Assembly: GCA_040771825.1 (NCBI GenBank)
Contig: JAXGZG010000002.1
Coordinates: forward strand, 434,001-498,000
Reading direction: 5' to 3'
Origin: JAXGZG01 sp040771825
GTDB taxonomy: Bacteria; Bacillota; Sulfobacillia; Fermentithermobacillales; Fermentithermobacillaceae
DNA: 64,000 nt
The notes beneath the pieces were generated by a model. That model was not told the DNA's origin and searched no databases. It was given only the letters and a program-made list of their open reading frames with translations. Positions 51,844-60,424 of this stretch are shown here, piece after piece (position 1 is the stretch's first letter; every line of letters begins with the position of its first letter). A program made the translations under genes and the position numbers.

Positions 51844-52509
51844 TTGGGACAGAAGGTTCATCCGAAAGGATTTCGCCTGGGCGTCATCTATGATTGGGAT
51901 TCCCGCTGGTTTGCCCGGAAGGACTTTTCTGAACTCCTCCTGGAAGACCAGATGATAAGGGAGCATATCAAGGGCAAGCTGCCTCTTGCCGGGGTTTCCA
52001 GGATCGAGATAGAGAGAAAGCCTCAAGAGGCCACCATTACGGTGCACGCGGCCAAACCCGGCATGGTAATCGGAAGGGGCGGCACCGGAATCGAAGCCTT
52101 GCGTAAAGAGCTTGCCCAGAAGACCGGGAAAAGGATCATTCTCCACGCAGTGGAGATCAAGAGGCCTGAGATCGACGCCCAGTTGGTGGCCGAGAACATT
52201 GCCGAGTCTATTCAGAGAAGGGTTTCGTACAGAAGGGCAATGAGGCAGGCCATGTTTAGGGCCATGAGAAGCGGAGCCAAAGGTATCAGGCTTAAGGCTT
52301 CGGGCCGCCTAGGCGGTGCCGAAATTGCCAGGCGCGAGAGAGCCGGCGAAGGAACGGTTCCCCTCCATACTCTCAGGGCCGATGTGGATTACGGATTCGC
52401 CGAGGCGCGCACCACCTACGGACGCATCGGGATAAAGGTATGGATCTACAAAGGCGATATCCTCCCGGCTAGGGCCCAAAAGCCCGCCGCGGCTGAGGGA
52501 GGGAAATAG
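51844..52509 (+). CDS. rpsC: 30S ribosomal protein S3
   Basis: S3 (221 residues) lines the mRNA entry channel. GQKVHPKGFRLGV opens the protein, the KH domain has MVIGRGGTGIEALRKEL, and the C-terminal domain has SGRLGGAEIARRE. The start is TTG 51844. The rplP gene starts three bases after the stop. Confidence 0.96.
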   Translation: MGQKVHPKGFRLGVIYDWDSRWFARKDFSELLLEDQMIREHIKGKLPLAGVSRIEIERKPQEATITVHAAKPGMVIGRGGTGIEALRKELAQKTGKRIILHAVEIKRPEIDAQLVAENIAESIQRRVSYRRAMRQAMFRAMRSGAKGIRLKASGRLGGAEIARRERAGEGTVPLHTLRADVDYGFAEARTTYGRIGIKVWIYKGDILPARAQKPAAAEGGK

Positions 52510-52512
52510 ACG

Positions 52513-52977
52513 ATGTTGATGCCCAAGAGATTCAAGTGGCGTAAGCACCACCGGGGTCACATGGATGGAAAGGCCACTCGCGGCAACGAGGTATTCTACG
52601 GCGATTTTGGGCTTCAGACCCTAGACGCCGGATGGATAACCGATAGGCAGATCGAAGCAGCCCGTGTCGCTCTTACCCGGTACATCAAGAGGGGCGGAAA
52701 GGTTTGGATCAGGATATTCCCCGATAAGCCGGTAACCAAGAAACCCGCGGAAACTCGTATGGGTGGAGGAAAGGGTAACCCTGAGTACTGGGTGGCAGTC
52801 GTGAAGCCCGGCAGGATCTTGTTTGAGATCGCAGGGGTAGCCGAAGAAGACGCCCGTGAGGCTCTTAGACTGGCAGGGTCTAAGCTTCCGGTTCACACGA
52901 AGTTCCAAACGCGGCGAGATGCAGTGGGAGAGCCACGGGAGAAGGCGGTGAATGAAGATGAAGGCGCAGGAGATTAG
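52513..52977 (+). CDS. rplP: 50S ribosomal protein L16
   Basis: L16 (154 residues) helps position A-site tRNA. It starts MLMPKRFKWRKHHRGHMDG and contains IRIFPDKPVTKKPAETRMGGGKG and VVKPGRILFEIAG. The C-terminus is about ten residues longer than usual, with an acidic end, and overlaps rpmC by 26 nt. Confidence 0.95.
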   Translation: MLMPKRFKWRKHHRGHMDGKATRGNEVFYGDFGLQTLDAGWITDRQIEAARVALTRYIKRGGKVWIRIFPDKPVTKKPAETRMGGGKGNPEYWVAVVKPGRILFEIAGVAEEDAREALRLAGSKLPVHTKFQTRRDAVGEPREKAVNEDEGAGD

Positions 52978-53167
52978 GAATTTGGCCGATGTGGATTTGG
53001 AAAAGAAGCTTTCTGACCTTAAAGACGAACTCTTCAACCTGCGTTTTCAGATGACCACTGGGCAGCTTGACAACGTGACCCGGATTCGCGAGGTAAAGCG
53101 GTCAATCGCCAGGGTGAAGACGATTCAGCGCCAGCGAGAACTCGGAAAGCTCGCCCAGGAGGGTTGA
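52952..53167 (+). CDS. rpmC: 50S ribosomal protein L29
   Basis: L29 (71 residues; 69 if ATG 52958 is used) lies near the tunnel exit next to L23. The two-helix pattern with LKDELFNLRFQMTTGQLDN and IREVKRSIARVKTIQ is typical. It overlaps rplP at its start. Confidence 0.94.
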   Translation: MKMKAQEIRNLADVDLEKKLSDLKDELFNLRFQMTTGQLDNVTRIREVKRSIARVKTIQRQRELGKLAQEG

Positions 53168-53169
53168 AT

Positions 53170-53451
53170 ATGGAACGCGGAAAGCGCAAGAAAATCACAG
53201 GTGTGGTAGTCAGCGATAAGATGGACAAAACTCGGGTGGTGGCCATCGAGTCTTGGAAGATGGCGCCCATTTACAGAAAGAGAGTTCGTTCGACACACAG
53301 GGTCAAGGCTCACGATGAAGGCAACACAACCCAAATAGGGGACACGGTTGTGCTAGTGGAGTCGCGGCCGTTATCTCGGGACAAGAGATGGCGTATCACC
53401 AGCGTGGTCTCAAAGGAAGATCCATCTTCTGCCGGAGGTGACCGGTCGTGA
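53170..53451 (+). CDS. rpsQ: 30S ribosomal protein S17
   Basis: S17 (93 residues) is an OB-fold primary 16S rRNA binder. GVVVSDKMDKTRVVAIE, HDEGNTTQIGDTVVLVESRPLS-type residues and KRWRI mark the family. ATG 53170 follows AGGAGGG; TTG 53164 overlaps that site and the rpmC stop. It overlaps rplN by four bases. Confidence 0.94.
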   Translation: MERGKRKKITGVVVSDKMDKTRVVAIESWKMAPIYRKRVRSTHRVKAHDEGNTTQIGDTVVLVESRPLSRDKRWRITSVVSKEDPSSAGGDRS

Positions 53452-53816
53452 TTCAGGTTGAGACCAGGCTCACTGTGGCAGACAATACGGGCGCCAGAAA
53501 GATTCAGTGCATCAAGGTCCTAGGCGGTGCCAAGCATCGTTACGCAGGGCTGGGCGACATCATTGTTGCTACTGTTAAGGAGGCCACTCCTGGAGGCGTT
53601 GTCAAGAAGGGCCAGCTAGTCAGAGCTGTCGTGGTTAGGATAGCCAGGAATGTGCGCAGGCGCGACGGCACGTATATCAAGTTCGATGACAACGCCGCCG
53701 TCATCCTTAAGGACGAGCACGAGCCTCAGGGTACCCGCATTTTTGGCCCAGTGGCCAGGGAATTGAGAGAGAAGAAATACACCAAAATCATCTCTCTGGC
53801 CCCTGAAGTCCTATAG
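53448..53816 (+). CDS. rplN: 50S ribosomal protein L14
   Basis: L14 (122 residues) contacts 16S rRNA in bridges B5 and B8 and is the docking site of RsfS. IQVETRLTVADNTGARK, GDIIVATVKEATPGG and GTRIFGPVARELRE are conserved. The start is GTG 53448, overlapping rpsQ. Confidence 0.96.
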   Translation: MIQVETRLTVADNTGARKIQCIKVLGGAKHRYAGLGDIIVATVKEATPGGVVKKGQLVRAVVVRIARNVRRRDGTYIKFDDNAAVILKDEHEPQGTRIFGPVARELREKKYTKIISLAPEVL

Positions 53817-53840
53817 GGTGGAAAAGGTGGTGCGGTATTC

Positions 53841-54152
53841 GTGAATATACGAAAAGACGACACGGTCTTGGTGCTCACCGGCAAGTATAAGGGCAAGAAG
53901 GGCAAGGTCTTGAGGGCCATGCCTGCCGAGGGACGCGTGATTGTAGTAGGCGTCAACATGCGCAAGAAGCACCAAAAGCCCACCAAGGACATGCAGCAGG
54001 GCGGTATCGTAGAGGCTGAGGGTCCCATCGATGTCTCCAACGTCATGTTGGTGTGTCCCAGGTGTTCAAAGCCTACCCGGTTGAGTTTCAAAGTCAGCGG
54101 GATGGGCAAGGTCCGCGTTTGCCAGAAATGCGGCGAAGCCATTGACAAGTGA
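53841..54152 (+). CDS. rplX: 50S ribosomal protein L24
   Basis: L24 (103 residues) initiates large-subunit assembly. The KOW motif KDDTVLVLTGKYKGKKGKV is at the start, and GIVEAEGPIDVSNVM follows. The C-terminal part carries two CxxC pairs (CPRC and CQKC), a zinc-ribbon end seen in some Bacillota. The start is GTG 53841. Confidence 0.95.
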   Translation: MNIRKDDTVLVLTGKYKGKKGKVLRAMPAEGRVIVVGVNMRKKHQKPTKDMQQGGIVEAEGPIDVSNVMLVCPRCSKPTRLSFKVSGMGKVRVCQKCGEAIDK

Positions 54153-54163
54153 GGTCGAGTGAC

Positions 54164-54700
54164 GTGGCGCTAAAGGAACTATATCGTGGAGAAGTTATCC
54201 CTGGGATGATGAAGGCTTTCTCGTACCAGAACACCCTTCAGGTGCCTAAGGTCCAGAAGGTCGTCATCAATATGGGAGTCGGGGAAGCCACACAGAATGC
54301 CGACGCGCTCGAGGGGGCCGTCTCGGACCTTGCCAGGATAGCCGGGCAGAAGCCAGTGATTACCAAGGCCAAACGCTCTATTTCCGCTTTCAAGGTTAGG
54401 GCCGGCATGAATGTGGGCTGCAAGGTTACTCTTAGGGGAGACCGGATGTACGATTTCCTCGAGAAACTTTTTAACGTCGTTCTGCCCCGGGTGAGGGACT
54501 TTAGAGGTATTTCCCCAGACGGCTTCGATGGCAGGGGCAACTTCTCTTTGGGTCTTAGGGAACAGATCATCTTCCCGGAGATCGAGTACGACAAAGTCTC
54601 CAAGATTAGGGGTATGAACATTACCATTACGACTAGTGCCAGGACCGATGAGGAAGGGCTTTATCTCCTCAGAGCTCTTGGAATGCCTTTTAGACAATAG
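54164..54700 (+). CDS. rplE: 50S ribosomal protein L5
   Basis: L5 (178 residues) binds 5S rRNA and contacts P-site tRNA. VQKVVINMGVGEA, PVITKAKRSISAFKVR, VTLRGDRMYDFLEKL and GLREQIIFPEI are signature stretches. GTG 54164 after GAGG gives the usual N-terminus (ALKELYRGEVIP); GTG 54149, overlapping the rplX stop, is an alternative adding five residues. Confidence 0.94.
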   Translation: MALKELYRGEVIPGMMKAFSYQNTLQVPKVQKVVINMGVGEATQNADALEGAVSDLARIAGQKPVITKAKRSISAFKVRAGMNVGCKVTLRGDRMYDFLEKLFNVVLPRVRDFRGISPDGFDGRGNFSLGLREQIIFPEIEYDKVSKIRGMNITITTSARTDEEGLYLLRALGMPFRQ

Positions 54701-54712
54701 GGGGGAGATAGC

Positions 54713-54898
54713 TTGGCAACCTTGGCCAAAGTCAACAAGGCGAAAAAGGAGCCAAAGTTCTCGACTCAGCGAGTGAACCGCTGCAAGATATGCGGCCGTT
54801 CCCGTTCTGTAATTAGAAAGTTTGGGCTCTGCAGGCACTGCTTTAGGCGCTTGGCTCACCGTGGTGAGATTCCTGGCGTGACCAAAGCCAGTTGGTAG
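54713..54898 (+). CDS. rpsN: 30S ribosomal protein S14, zinc type
   Basis: S14 (61 residues) is the short zinc-binding form (S14b), with CKIC and CRHC pairs and the conserved GLCRHCFRRLAHRGEIPGV end. The start is TTG 54713 after GGGGGAGA. This form is usual for the spc cluster of Bacillota. Confidence 0.95.
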   Translation: MATLAKVNKAKKEPKFSTQRVNRCKICGRSRSVIRKFGLCRHCFRRLAHRGEIPGVTKASW

Positions 54899-54911
54899 GA
54901 GGGAATCACCT

Positions 54912-55307
54912 ATGACACACGACCCAATTGGGGATATGCTGACCAGACTCCGCAATGCGGGTTTAGCCAAGCACGAGAGGTTGGAGTTTCCCACCTCCAG
55001 AATGCTAGAGAGCATACTGGACGTCCTCAAGGCCGAAGGCTATATCAGAGATTTCGAGGTGATTCCTGAGAAGCCGGTGGCCAAATGCAAGGTTCACATG
55101 AGGTATGGAGCAGGCAAGACAAGGGCCATTACCGGGATAAGGCAGATTTCCAAACCCGGTCTTAGGGTCTATGCTAATAAAGACCAGATTCCCAGAGTCT
55201 TGGGCGGGTTGGGGATCGCCGTTGTCTCCACATCCAAAGGAGTCATGTCTGACAAGGCTGCCAGAGCCTCCGGCCTTGGCGGCGAGGTCATTTGTTACGT
55301 ATGGTAA
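54912..55307 (+). CDS. rpsH: 30S ribosomal protein S8
   Basis: S8 (131 residues) binds the central domain of 16S rRNA and represses the spc operon in E. coli. It begins THDPIGDMLTRLRNA and ends with VVSTSKGVMSDKAA and GGEVICYVW, both canonical. AGGAGGG lies before the ATG. Confidence 0.96.
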   Translation: MTHDPIGDMLTRLRNAGLAKHERLEFPTSRMLESILDVLKAEGYIRDFEVIPEKPVAKCKVHMRYGAGKTRAITGIRQISKPGLRVYANKDQIPRVLGGLGIAVVSTSKGVMSDKAARASGLGGEVICYVW

Positions 55308-55329
55308 GAATCCGCGGGAGGTCTTTGAT

Positions 55330-55866
55330 GTGTCTCGAATTGGAGTAAAGCCCATCGCGATCCCGCAAGGGGTCAGTGTGACCTTGGCGGATGGGGAGGT
55401 CACGGTCAAAGGCCCTAAGGGCACTTTGGCCAGGAAGCTGCATCCGGATATGAAGATTAACATTGATGGGGAACAGGTCACTGTGGAAAGGCCCACCGAC
55501 GGCAAGATTCACAGGGCTATGCACGGTCTCACCCGGACCCTCATCTCTAATATGGTAACGGGAGTCACTGAAGGGTACACCAAGCGGCTGGAAATCTCAG
55601 GTATGGGGTACAGGGCCACTAAGGCCGGAGACAAACTGGTGCTGAACCTCGGGTTCATAAGGCCCGTTGAGATTGAGCCGCCCAAGGATGTCACCATTGA
55701 CGTGCCCACAGCAACATCAGTTACCATCCATGGTATCGACAAGGAAGTGGTTGGCCAGATAGCGGCCAACATTAGAAGGCTGAGACCGCCCGAACCCTAT
55801 CAGGGTACTGGAGTCAAGTACGCCGGCGAGGTCATTAGACGGAAGGCCGCCAAGACTACCAAGTAG
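55330..55866 (+). CDS. rplF: 50S ribosomal protein L6
   Basis: L6 (178 residues) lies near the sarcin-ricin loop. SRIGVKPIAIPQGV, VKGPKGTLARKLHPDM and the C-terminal RPPEPYQGTGVKYAGE are conserved. GTG 55330 follows GGAGGT by 7 nt and gives normal length. Confidence 0.95.
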   Translation: MSRIGVKPIAIPQGVSVTLADGEVTVKGPKGTLARKLHPDMKINIDGEQVTVERPTDGKIHRAMHGLTRTLISNMVTGVTEGYTKRLEISGMGYRATKAGDKLVLNLGFIRPVEIEPPKDVTIDVPTATSVTIHGIDKEVVGQIAANIRRLRPPEPYQGTGVKYAGEVIRRKAAKTTK

Positions 55867-55897
55867 CGGCGAAACAGCGAGAGAGGGTGGACCTTTC

Positions 55898-56263
55898 ATG
55901 TCTTTAAAGAGTAAGGCCGAGAAAAGGGCCAGGCGGCACCTTAGAGTGCGCAAGAAGATCTCGGGCACGCCGGACCGGCCGAGACTCTGCGTGTTTCGGA
56001 GCCTGGACCATATCTACGCTCAGGTCGTTGACGATGTGGCGGGCAAGACGGTGGCACACGCGTCATCGGTGGAACCGACAATCAGAGAGACCCTTAAGTC
56101 CGGCGGCAACGTGGCGGCCGCTAAGAAGGTAGGAAACCTAGTAGCGGTCAGGGCTCTTGAGAACGGGGTCAAACAGGTAGTCTTCGATAGAGGCGGTTAC
56201 CTGTACCACGGAAGAGTCAAGGCTTTGGCGGAAGCCGCCAGGGAAGGCGGCTTGGATTTCTAA
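55898..56263 (+). CDS. rplR: 50S ribosomal protein L18
   Basis: L18 (121 residues) binds 5S rRNA with L5. RARRHLRVRKKISGTPDRPRL and FDRGGYLYHGRVKALAEAAREGGL are the family signature ends. GAGGGTGG lies upstream of the ATG. The rpsE frame begins right after its stop. Confidence 0.95.
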   Translation: MSLKSKAEKRARRHLRVRKKISGTPDRPRLCVFRSLDHIYAQVVDDVAGKTVAHASSVEPTIRETLKSGGNVAAAKKVGNLVAVRALENGVKQVVFDRGGYLYHGRVKALAEAAREGGLDF

Positions 56264-56866
56264 ATGCGGGGTGATTACGGGGTGGACAATCCACGGGGAA
56301 AAGGCAGGGGCCGGGAAGGTAACGTTCGGAGGAACGCTCCTCCTGACCGTCCTGAAGATGAGTTTAAGGATGAAGTCGTTTCCGTCGGACCGGTGTCCAA
56401 GACTGTTAAGGGCGGAAGGCGACGGAGTTTCCGGGCCCTTGTGGTAGTGGGAAACGGCAAAGGGAAAGTCGGCGCCGGGCTAGGGAAAGCCCTTGATCTG
56501 ACTGACGCCATTAGAAAAGGCATTGAAGACGCCAAGAAGAATCTGATAGAGGTGCCAACCCACGGAACCACGATTACCCACGAGGTTTTGGGGGAGCACG
56601 GTGCAGGCATGGTTCTCTTGCGGCCTGCGTCGCCCGGTACAGGTGTTATAGCCGGGCGCGGTGTCAGACCTATCATGGAGTTGGCCGGCGTTCAGGATGT
56701 TTTGGCAAAATCTCTGGGTTCCCAGAACCCATACAACGTTGTCTATGCCGCCATAGAGGCACTTAAGGCACTCAGAACCTACAGCGCCATTTCCGAACTC
56801 CGGGGGAAGCCTCTCAAGGCGCGGCAGGATGGGGAATCGGAGGTCTCGTCCAATGGAATTGCATGA
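56264..56866 (+). CDS. rpsE: 30S ribosomal protein S5
   Basis: S5 (200 residues) shapes the mRNA entry site and affects decoding fidelity. VVGNGKGKVGAGLGKALD and GVRPIMELAGVQDVLAKSLGS are conserved. The N-terminus is longer than usual and glycine/arginine-rich, and ATG 56264 has only a weak ribosome binding site; GTG 56282 is an alternative. rpmD, which normally follows, is missing: rplO starts inside the rpsE 3' end. Confidence 0.95.
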   Translation: MRGDYGVDNPRGKGRGREGNVRRNAPPDRPEDEFKDEVVSVGPVSKTVKGGRRRSFRALVVVGNGKGKVGAGLGKALDLTDAIRKGIEDAKKNLIEVPTHGTTITHEVLGEHGAGMVLLRPASPGTGVIAGRGVRPIMELAGVQDVLAKSLGSQNPYNVVYAAIEALKALRTYSAISELRGKPLKARQDGESEVSSNGIA

Positions 56867-57293
56867 TCTTTCTCCAGTGCCCGGATCAGTCAAGAAGCCC
56901 CGGCGCAAAGGACAGGGCCTTGGGTCCGGTTTCGGCAAGACCGCGGGGCGCGGGCACAAGGGTCAGAACTCCAGATCAGGCGGAGGCAAGGGCCCCGGCT
57001 TTGAGGGCGGGCAGATGAAGCTCACCATGCGTCTTCCAAAGAGGGGGTTCCACAACAAGTTCAGAGTAGACTACGATCTGGTGAATGTGCAGGATCTTGT
57101 GGTTTTTGACGCCGGCTCCGCGATAGGCCCTCTTGAGATGAAGAAGGCGGGGCTTATGAGGCGCAACGCCAAGAATCTCAAGATTCTGGGAGAAGGTGAA
57201 CTTGATAGGGCTCTGACCGTCAAAGCCCATGCTTTCTCACAATCGGCAAAGGAGAAAATAGAGACCGCTGGCGGCAAGGCCGAGGTGATATAG
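56853..57293 (+). CDS. rplO: 50S ribosomal protein L15
   Basis: L15 (146 residues) stabilises the large-subunit core. LHDLSPVPGSVKKPRRKGQG, the glycine-rich SGGGKGPGFEGGQ, and AFSQSAKEKIETAGG are typical. ATG 56853 follows GGAGGT by 8 nt and overlaps rpsE by 14 nt. secY begins immediately after the stop. Confidence 0.95.
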   Translation: MELHDLSPVPGSVKKPRRKGQGLGSGFGKTAGRGHKGQNSRSGGGKGPGFEGGQMKLTMRLPKRGFHNKFRVDYDLVNVQDLVVFDAGSAIGPLEMKKAGLMRRNAKNLKILGEGELDRALTVKAHAFSQSAKEKIETAGGKAEVI

Positions 57294-58556
57294 ATGATCG
57301 GCACCTTGCGAAACGCATGGCGGATTCCTGATCTGCGAAGGCGGATCCTTCTGACTATGGGCATGTTGATGGTGTTCAGGGCGGGTGTGGCCATCCCCGT
57401 TCCTGGCGTTGTGCCCGAGGTCTTGGCACAGCTTTTCGGAGAGGGAACGTTGTTCGCATTCATGGACCTCTTCTCCGGAGGGGCTCTGTCGAGCTACTCG
57501 GTGTTTGCCATGAGCATACACCCATACATCACCAGCTCTATCATCATGCAGCTTCTTCAGATGATCATCCCTAAGTGGGAAGAAATGTCCAAGGAAGAAG
57601 ACGGGCGCAAGAAGCTCCAAGGCTATTCCAGGTACGCCACGGTTATCCTTGGTTTCATACAGGCGTTTGGCATGACAATGGGGATTCGCGCCCGAGGCGC
57701 TCTTGTTTCCATGTCTCCCTGGGTTGCGGCGGAGGCCATTTTCAGCCTAGTCGCGGGTACGGCGTTCCTTATGTGGTTGGGCGAGCTCATCACCGAGCGG
57801 GGGATAGGCAACGGAATTTCGCTCTTCATCTTCGGCGGCATCATCACAGAGATGCCCAGAGAGCTTTACAGGATCTATGCCCTTGTGAGAGCCGGGCAAG
57901 CCGCTTGGTACAACGTCCTGGCACTTCTGGCGGTCTCTCTAGTTACTATTTACCTGGTGATTTGGGTTACAGAAGGTGAAAGGCGAGTACCTGTTCAGTA
58001 TTCTAAACGGGTAGTGGGGCGCAAGATGATGGGAGGGTACTCTACCCACATCCCCATCAGAATCAACCAGGCAGGTGTTATCCCTGTAATTTTCGCCTCG
58101 TCTTTGCTGTCGTTTCCCGCCACAATCGCGTCGTTTGTCGACGCTCCTTGGGCCAGAAAACTGGGAGATGTTTTCGACTACACCCAGCCGTGGTATACTG
58201 CCATGTATGCCATTTTGATATTCGGGTTTACGTTTTTCTATACTGCCATGATCTTCAACCCGCTCGATGTCGCTGACAACATGAGGAAGTATGGCGGGTT
58301 CATCCCGGGCATAAGGCCGGGAAGGCCCACTGCCGATCTGCTGTCTAGAATCGTCACCAGGATCACGGTGGTAGGCGGGTTGTTCTTGGCTTTGATCGCT
58401 GTATTGCCCAACTTCATGATCCAGATTACCGGGCTTCCGGGCTTTCATGCCCTAGGCGGCACTGCTTTGCTGATTGTGGTTGGGGTCGCCTTAGACACTG
58501 TGAAGCAGATCGAGGCCCAACTGGTCATGAGAAACTATCAGGGCTTTTTGAAGTAG
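57294..58556 (+). CDS. secY: Preprotein translocase subunit SecY
   Basis: SecY (420 residues, about ten membrane helices) is the protein-conducting channel. It starts with RNAWRIPDLRRRILLT, then has FMDLFSGGALSSYSVFAM near the plug, the cytoplasmic loop QYSKRVVGRKMMGG, and the C-terminal MRNYQGFLK. It pairs with SecE encoded at 21932. It lies between rplO and adk. Confidence 0.96.
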   Translation: MIGTLRNAWRIPDLRRRILLTMGMLMVFRAGVAIPVPGVVPEVLAQLFGEGTLFAFMDLFSGGALSSYSVFAMSIHPYITSSIIMQLLQMIIPKWEEMSKEEDGRKKLQGYSRYATVILGFIQAFGMTMGIRARGALVSMSPWVAAEAIFSLVAGTAFLMWLGELITERGIGNGISLFIFGGIITEMPRELYRIYALVRAGQAAWYNVLALLAVSLVTIYLVIWVTEGERRVPVQYSKRVVGRKMMGGYSTHIPIRINQAGVIPVIFASSLLSFPATIASFVDAPWARKLGDVFDYTQPWYTAMYAILIFGFTFFYTAMIFNPLDVADNMRKYGGFIPGIRPGRPTADLLSRIVTRITVVGGLFLALIAVLPNFMIQITGLPGFHALGGTALLIVVGVALDTVKQIEAQLVMRNYQGFLK

Positions 58557-58568
58557 GGGAGTGTGACC

Positions 58569-59243
58569 ATGGCGCGCATCCTGCTTTTGGGGCCACCCGG
58601 TTCAGGCAAAGGAACGCAAGCCAAAGCCCTTGCGGGGATGTTTGATCTCGTGCACGTGGCGCCCGGGGACATATTCAGGCAGGAAGTCAAAGCCGGTACC
58701 GACCTTGGCCGTCTAGTCGAAGGGATTATGGCCAGAGGCGAACTGGTGCCAGATGACGTTACTGTTAGGATAATGGAGAAAAAGCTTGGTTCACCTGAGG
58801 CCCAGAAAGGTTACGTGTTGGATGGGTTCCCGAGAAACCTGTCCCAGGCAGAAGCTCTTGATCGCATGTTGGCATCTTCAGGGGCGTCTCTCTCGGTTGT
58901 GGTCAACTTGGAAGTGAGTCCAGAGGACATCTTGGAGCGCGCAAGGACGAGACGGGTCTGCAGTCGCTGCGGCAGGCCCTGCAATCTCCGCTCTGATCCT
59001 CCAAAGACTCCAGGCAAGTGCGATGACTGCGGCGGACAGTTGGTTACCCGCAAAGACGACATGGAAGAGACCGTAAAGGAACGGTTGGCGGTGTACCGTC
59101 GCCACACCAAACCACTTGTGGATTACTACAATCAGAGGGGTGTTTTGGTGAGCATTGAAGGTTCTCGTCCTGTCCAGGAAGTCACCGGCAATATAGTTGG
59201 GGTGTTGGCGGCAAAAGGTCTAGTTAAGCGAGAAGAGATGTAG
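58569..59243 (+). CDS. adk: Adenylate kinase, zinc-lid type
   Basis: Adk (224 residues) interconverts ATP, AMP and ADP. The P-loop GPPGSGKGTQAK is at the start, the AMP site includes DGFPRNLSQAEAL, and the LID carries four cysteines (CSRC and CDDC) that should bind zinc, as in many Gram-positive enzymes. ATG 58569 is preferred to GTG 58563, which overlaps the ribosome binding site region. It is followed two bases later by map. Confidence 0.95.
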   Translation: MARILLLGPPGSGKGTQAKALAGMFDLVHVAPGDIFRQEVKAGTDLGRLVEGIMARGELVPDDVTVRIMEKKLGSPEAQKGYVLDGFPRNLSQAEALDRMLASSGASLSVVVNLEVSPEDILERARTRRVCSRCGRPCNLRSDPPKTPGKCDDCGGQLVTRKDDMEETVKERLAVYRRHTKPLVDYYNQRGVLVSIEGSRPVQEVTGNIVGVLAAKGLVKREEM

Positions 59244-59245
59244 TT

Positions 59246-59989
59246 ATGGTGATTTTGAAAAGCGACAAAGAAATAGAGGTTATGGCTCAGGCGGGACGCA
59301 TTGCGGGGCTCTGCCTTAAGCTTCTGGGGTCTTTGGTTGGGCCCGGCATCACTACGGGTGAGTTGGATGCCCGAGCCGAGGACTTCATAAGGAGCCAAGG
59401 CGCCCTTCCGACGTTCAAGGGGTACAATGGCTTTCCGGCGTCTATATGCGCTTCTTTGAACGAGACGGTAGTTCACGGTATTCCCGGCGAGACCCGTCTC
59501 CAAGAAGGCGACATTATCTCCATCGACGTGGGCGCCACCTTTCGGGGGTTTGTAGGGGATACGGCGGCTACCTTCGCAGTGGGCAAGGTGTCCCCGGAAG
59601 CCGCGAGACTCATTTCTTGCACCCAGGAAGCTTTAGTCAAGGGAGTAGCCGCCGCCAAAGAAGGCGGTTACCTCGGGGATATCGGACATGCCGTAGAGAG
59701 TCATGCCGCCATGTTTGGGTATTCCGTGGTTCGGGACTACGCCGGTCACGGCGTAGGGCGGAAGATGCACGAAGATCCGTGCGTCTCCAACTTTGGCGCG
59801 CCCGGGACAGGCCGCCTTCTCCGCAGAGGGATGGTTATAGCTATTGAACCCATGGTCAACGCGGGCGGCCCAGACGTAATAACCTATCCCGACATGCGGG
59901 TTGTAACCAGAGACGGTTCTTTATCGGCTCACTTTGAGCACACCGTGGCGATCACGGCCGAAGGGCCCCGGTGCCTGACTCTGGTATAA
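59246..59989 (+). CDS. map: Methionine aminopeptidase, type I
   Basis: MetAP (247 residues) removes the initiator methionine. The metal ligands appear in order: Asp in SIDVGATF, Asp in VGDTAATF, His in AGHGVGRKMHEDP, Glu in AIEPMV and Glu in HFEHTVAI. There is no N-terminal zinc finger, so it is the short bacterial form. It follows adk and precedes infA. Confidence 0.95.
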   Translation: MVILKSDKEIEVMAQAGRIAGLCLKLLGSLVGPGITTGELDARAEDFIRSQGALPTFKGYNGFPASICASLNETVVHGIPGETRLQEGDIISIDVGATFRGFVGDTAATFAVGKVSPEAARLISCTQEALVKGVAAAKEGGYLGDIGHAVESHAAMFGYSVVRDYAGHGVGRKMHEDPCVSNFGAPGTGRLLRRGMVIAIEPMVNAGGPDVITYPDMRVVTRDGSLSAHFEHTVAITAEGPRCLTLV

Positions 59990-60038
59990 GTTACCAGAGC
60001 ATGGACAGACTGTTGTGAGGGATATGAGGGGGAATAGC

Positions 60039-60257
60039 ATGCCGAGGCAAGATAGCATTGAGGTCGAGGGCAAGGTCGTAGAGCCGCTTCCCAATGCCAT
60101 GTTTCGGGTGGAGATCGAGGGAGGGCACAAAGTTCTGGCCCACATTTCCGGAAAGATGAGGATCAACTTCATCAAGATTCTGCCGGGCGACAGGGTACTA
60201 GTGGAGCTTAGCCCGTACGATCTCACCCGCGGCAGGATAACAAGGCGTTTTCGGTAA
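60039..60257 (+). CDS. infA: Translation initiation factor IF-1
   Basis: IF-1 (72 residues) occupies the A site during initiation. The OB fold reads DSIEVEGKVVEPLPNAMFRV, LAHISGKMRINFIKILPGD and LTRGRITRRFR, all conserved. ATG 60039 follows GAGGGGG by 6 nt and gives exactly the usual length. Confidence 0.96.
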   Translation: MPRQDSIEVEGKVVEPLPNAMFRVEIEGGHKVLAHISGKMRINFIKILPGDRVLVELSPYDLTRGRITRRFR

Positions 60258-60295
60258 GTACAGGGGAAGTGTCCCCTGTAAAGGGGGGTTCCGTG

Positions 60296-60409
60296 GTGAA
60301 GGTCAGACCTTCTGTTAAGAGAATATGCGAGAAATGCCGCATCATAAGGCGGCATGGCAGAGTTATGGTTCTTTGCACCAATCCCAAGCACAAGCAGAAA
60401 CAGGGTTAG
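60296..60409 (+). CDS. rpmJ: 50S ribosomal protein L36
   Basis: L36 (37 residues) is the smallest ribosomal protein. The frame reads KVRPSVKRICEKCRIIRR and ends NPKHKQKQG, with the zinc-binding CEKC plus a later Cys and His (VLCTNPKH). GTG 60296 gives the standard start; GTG 60293 directly before it is less likely. AAGGGGGG precedes it. Confidence 0.95.
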   Translation: MKVRPSVKRICEKCRIIRRHGRVMVLCTNPKHKQKQG

Positions 60410-60424
60410 CCAGGGGGTGAGATA

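Noticed and set aside
54179..55030. 283-codon minus-strand frame across rplE, rpsN and rpsH
   Set aside because: It spans three ribosomal genes in antisense and has the composition expected of a shadow frame.
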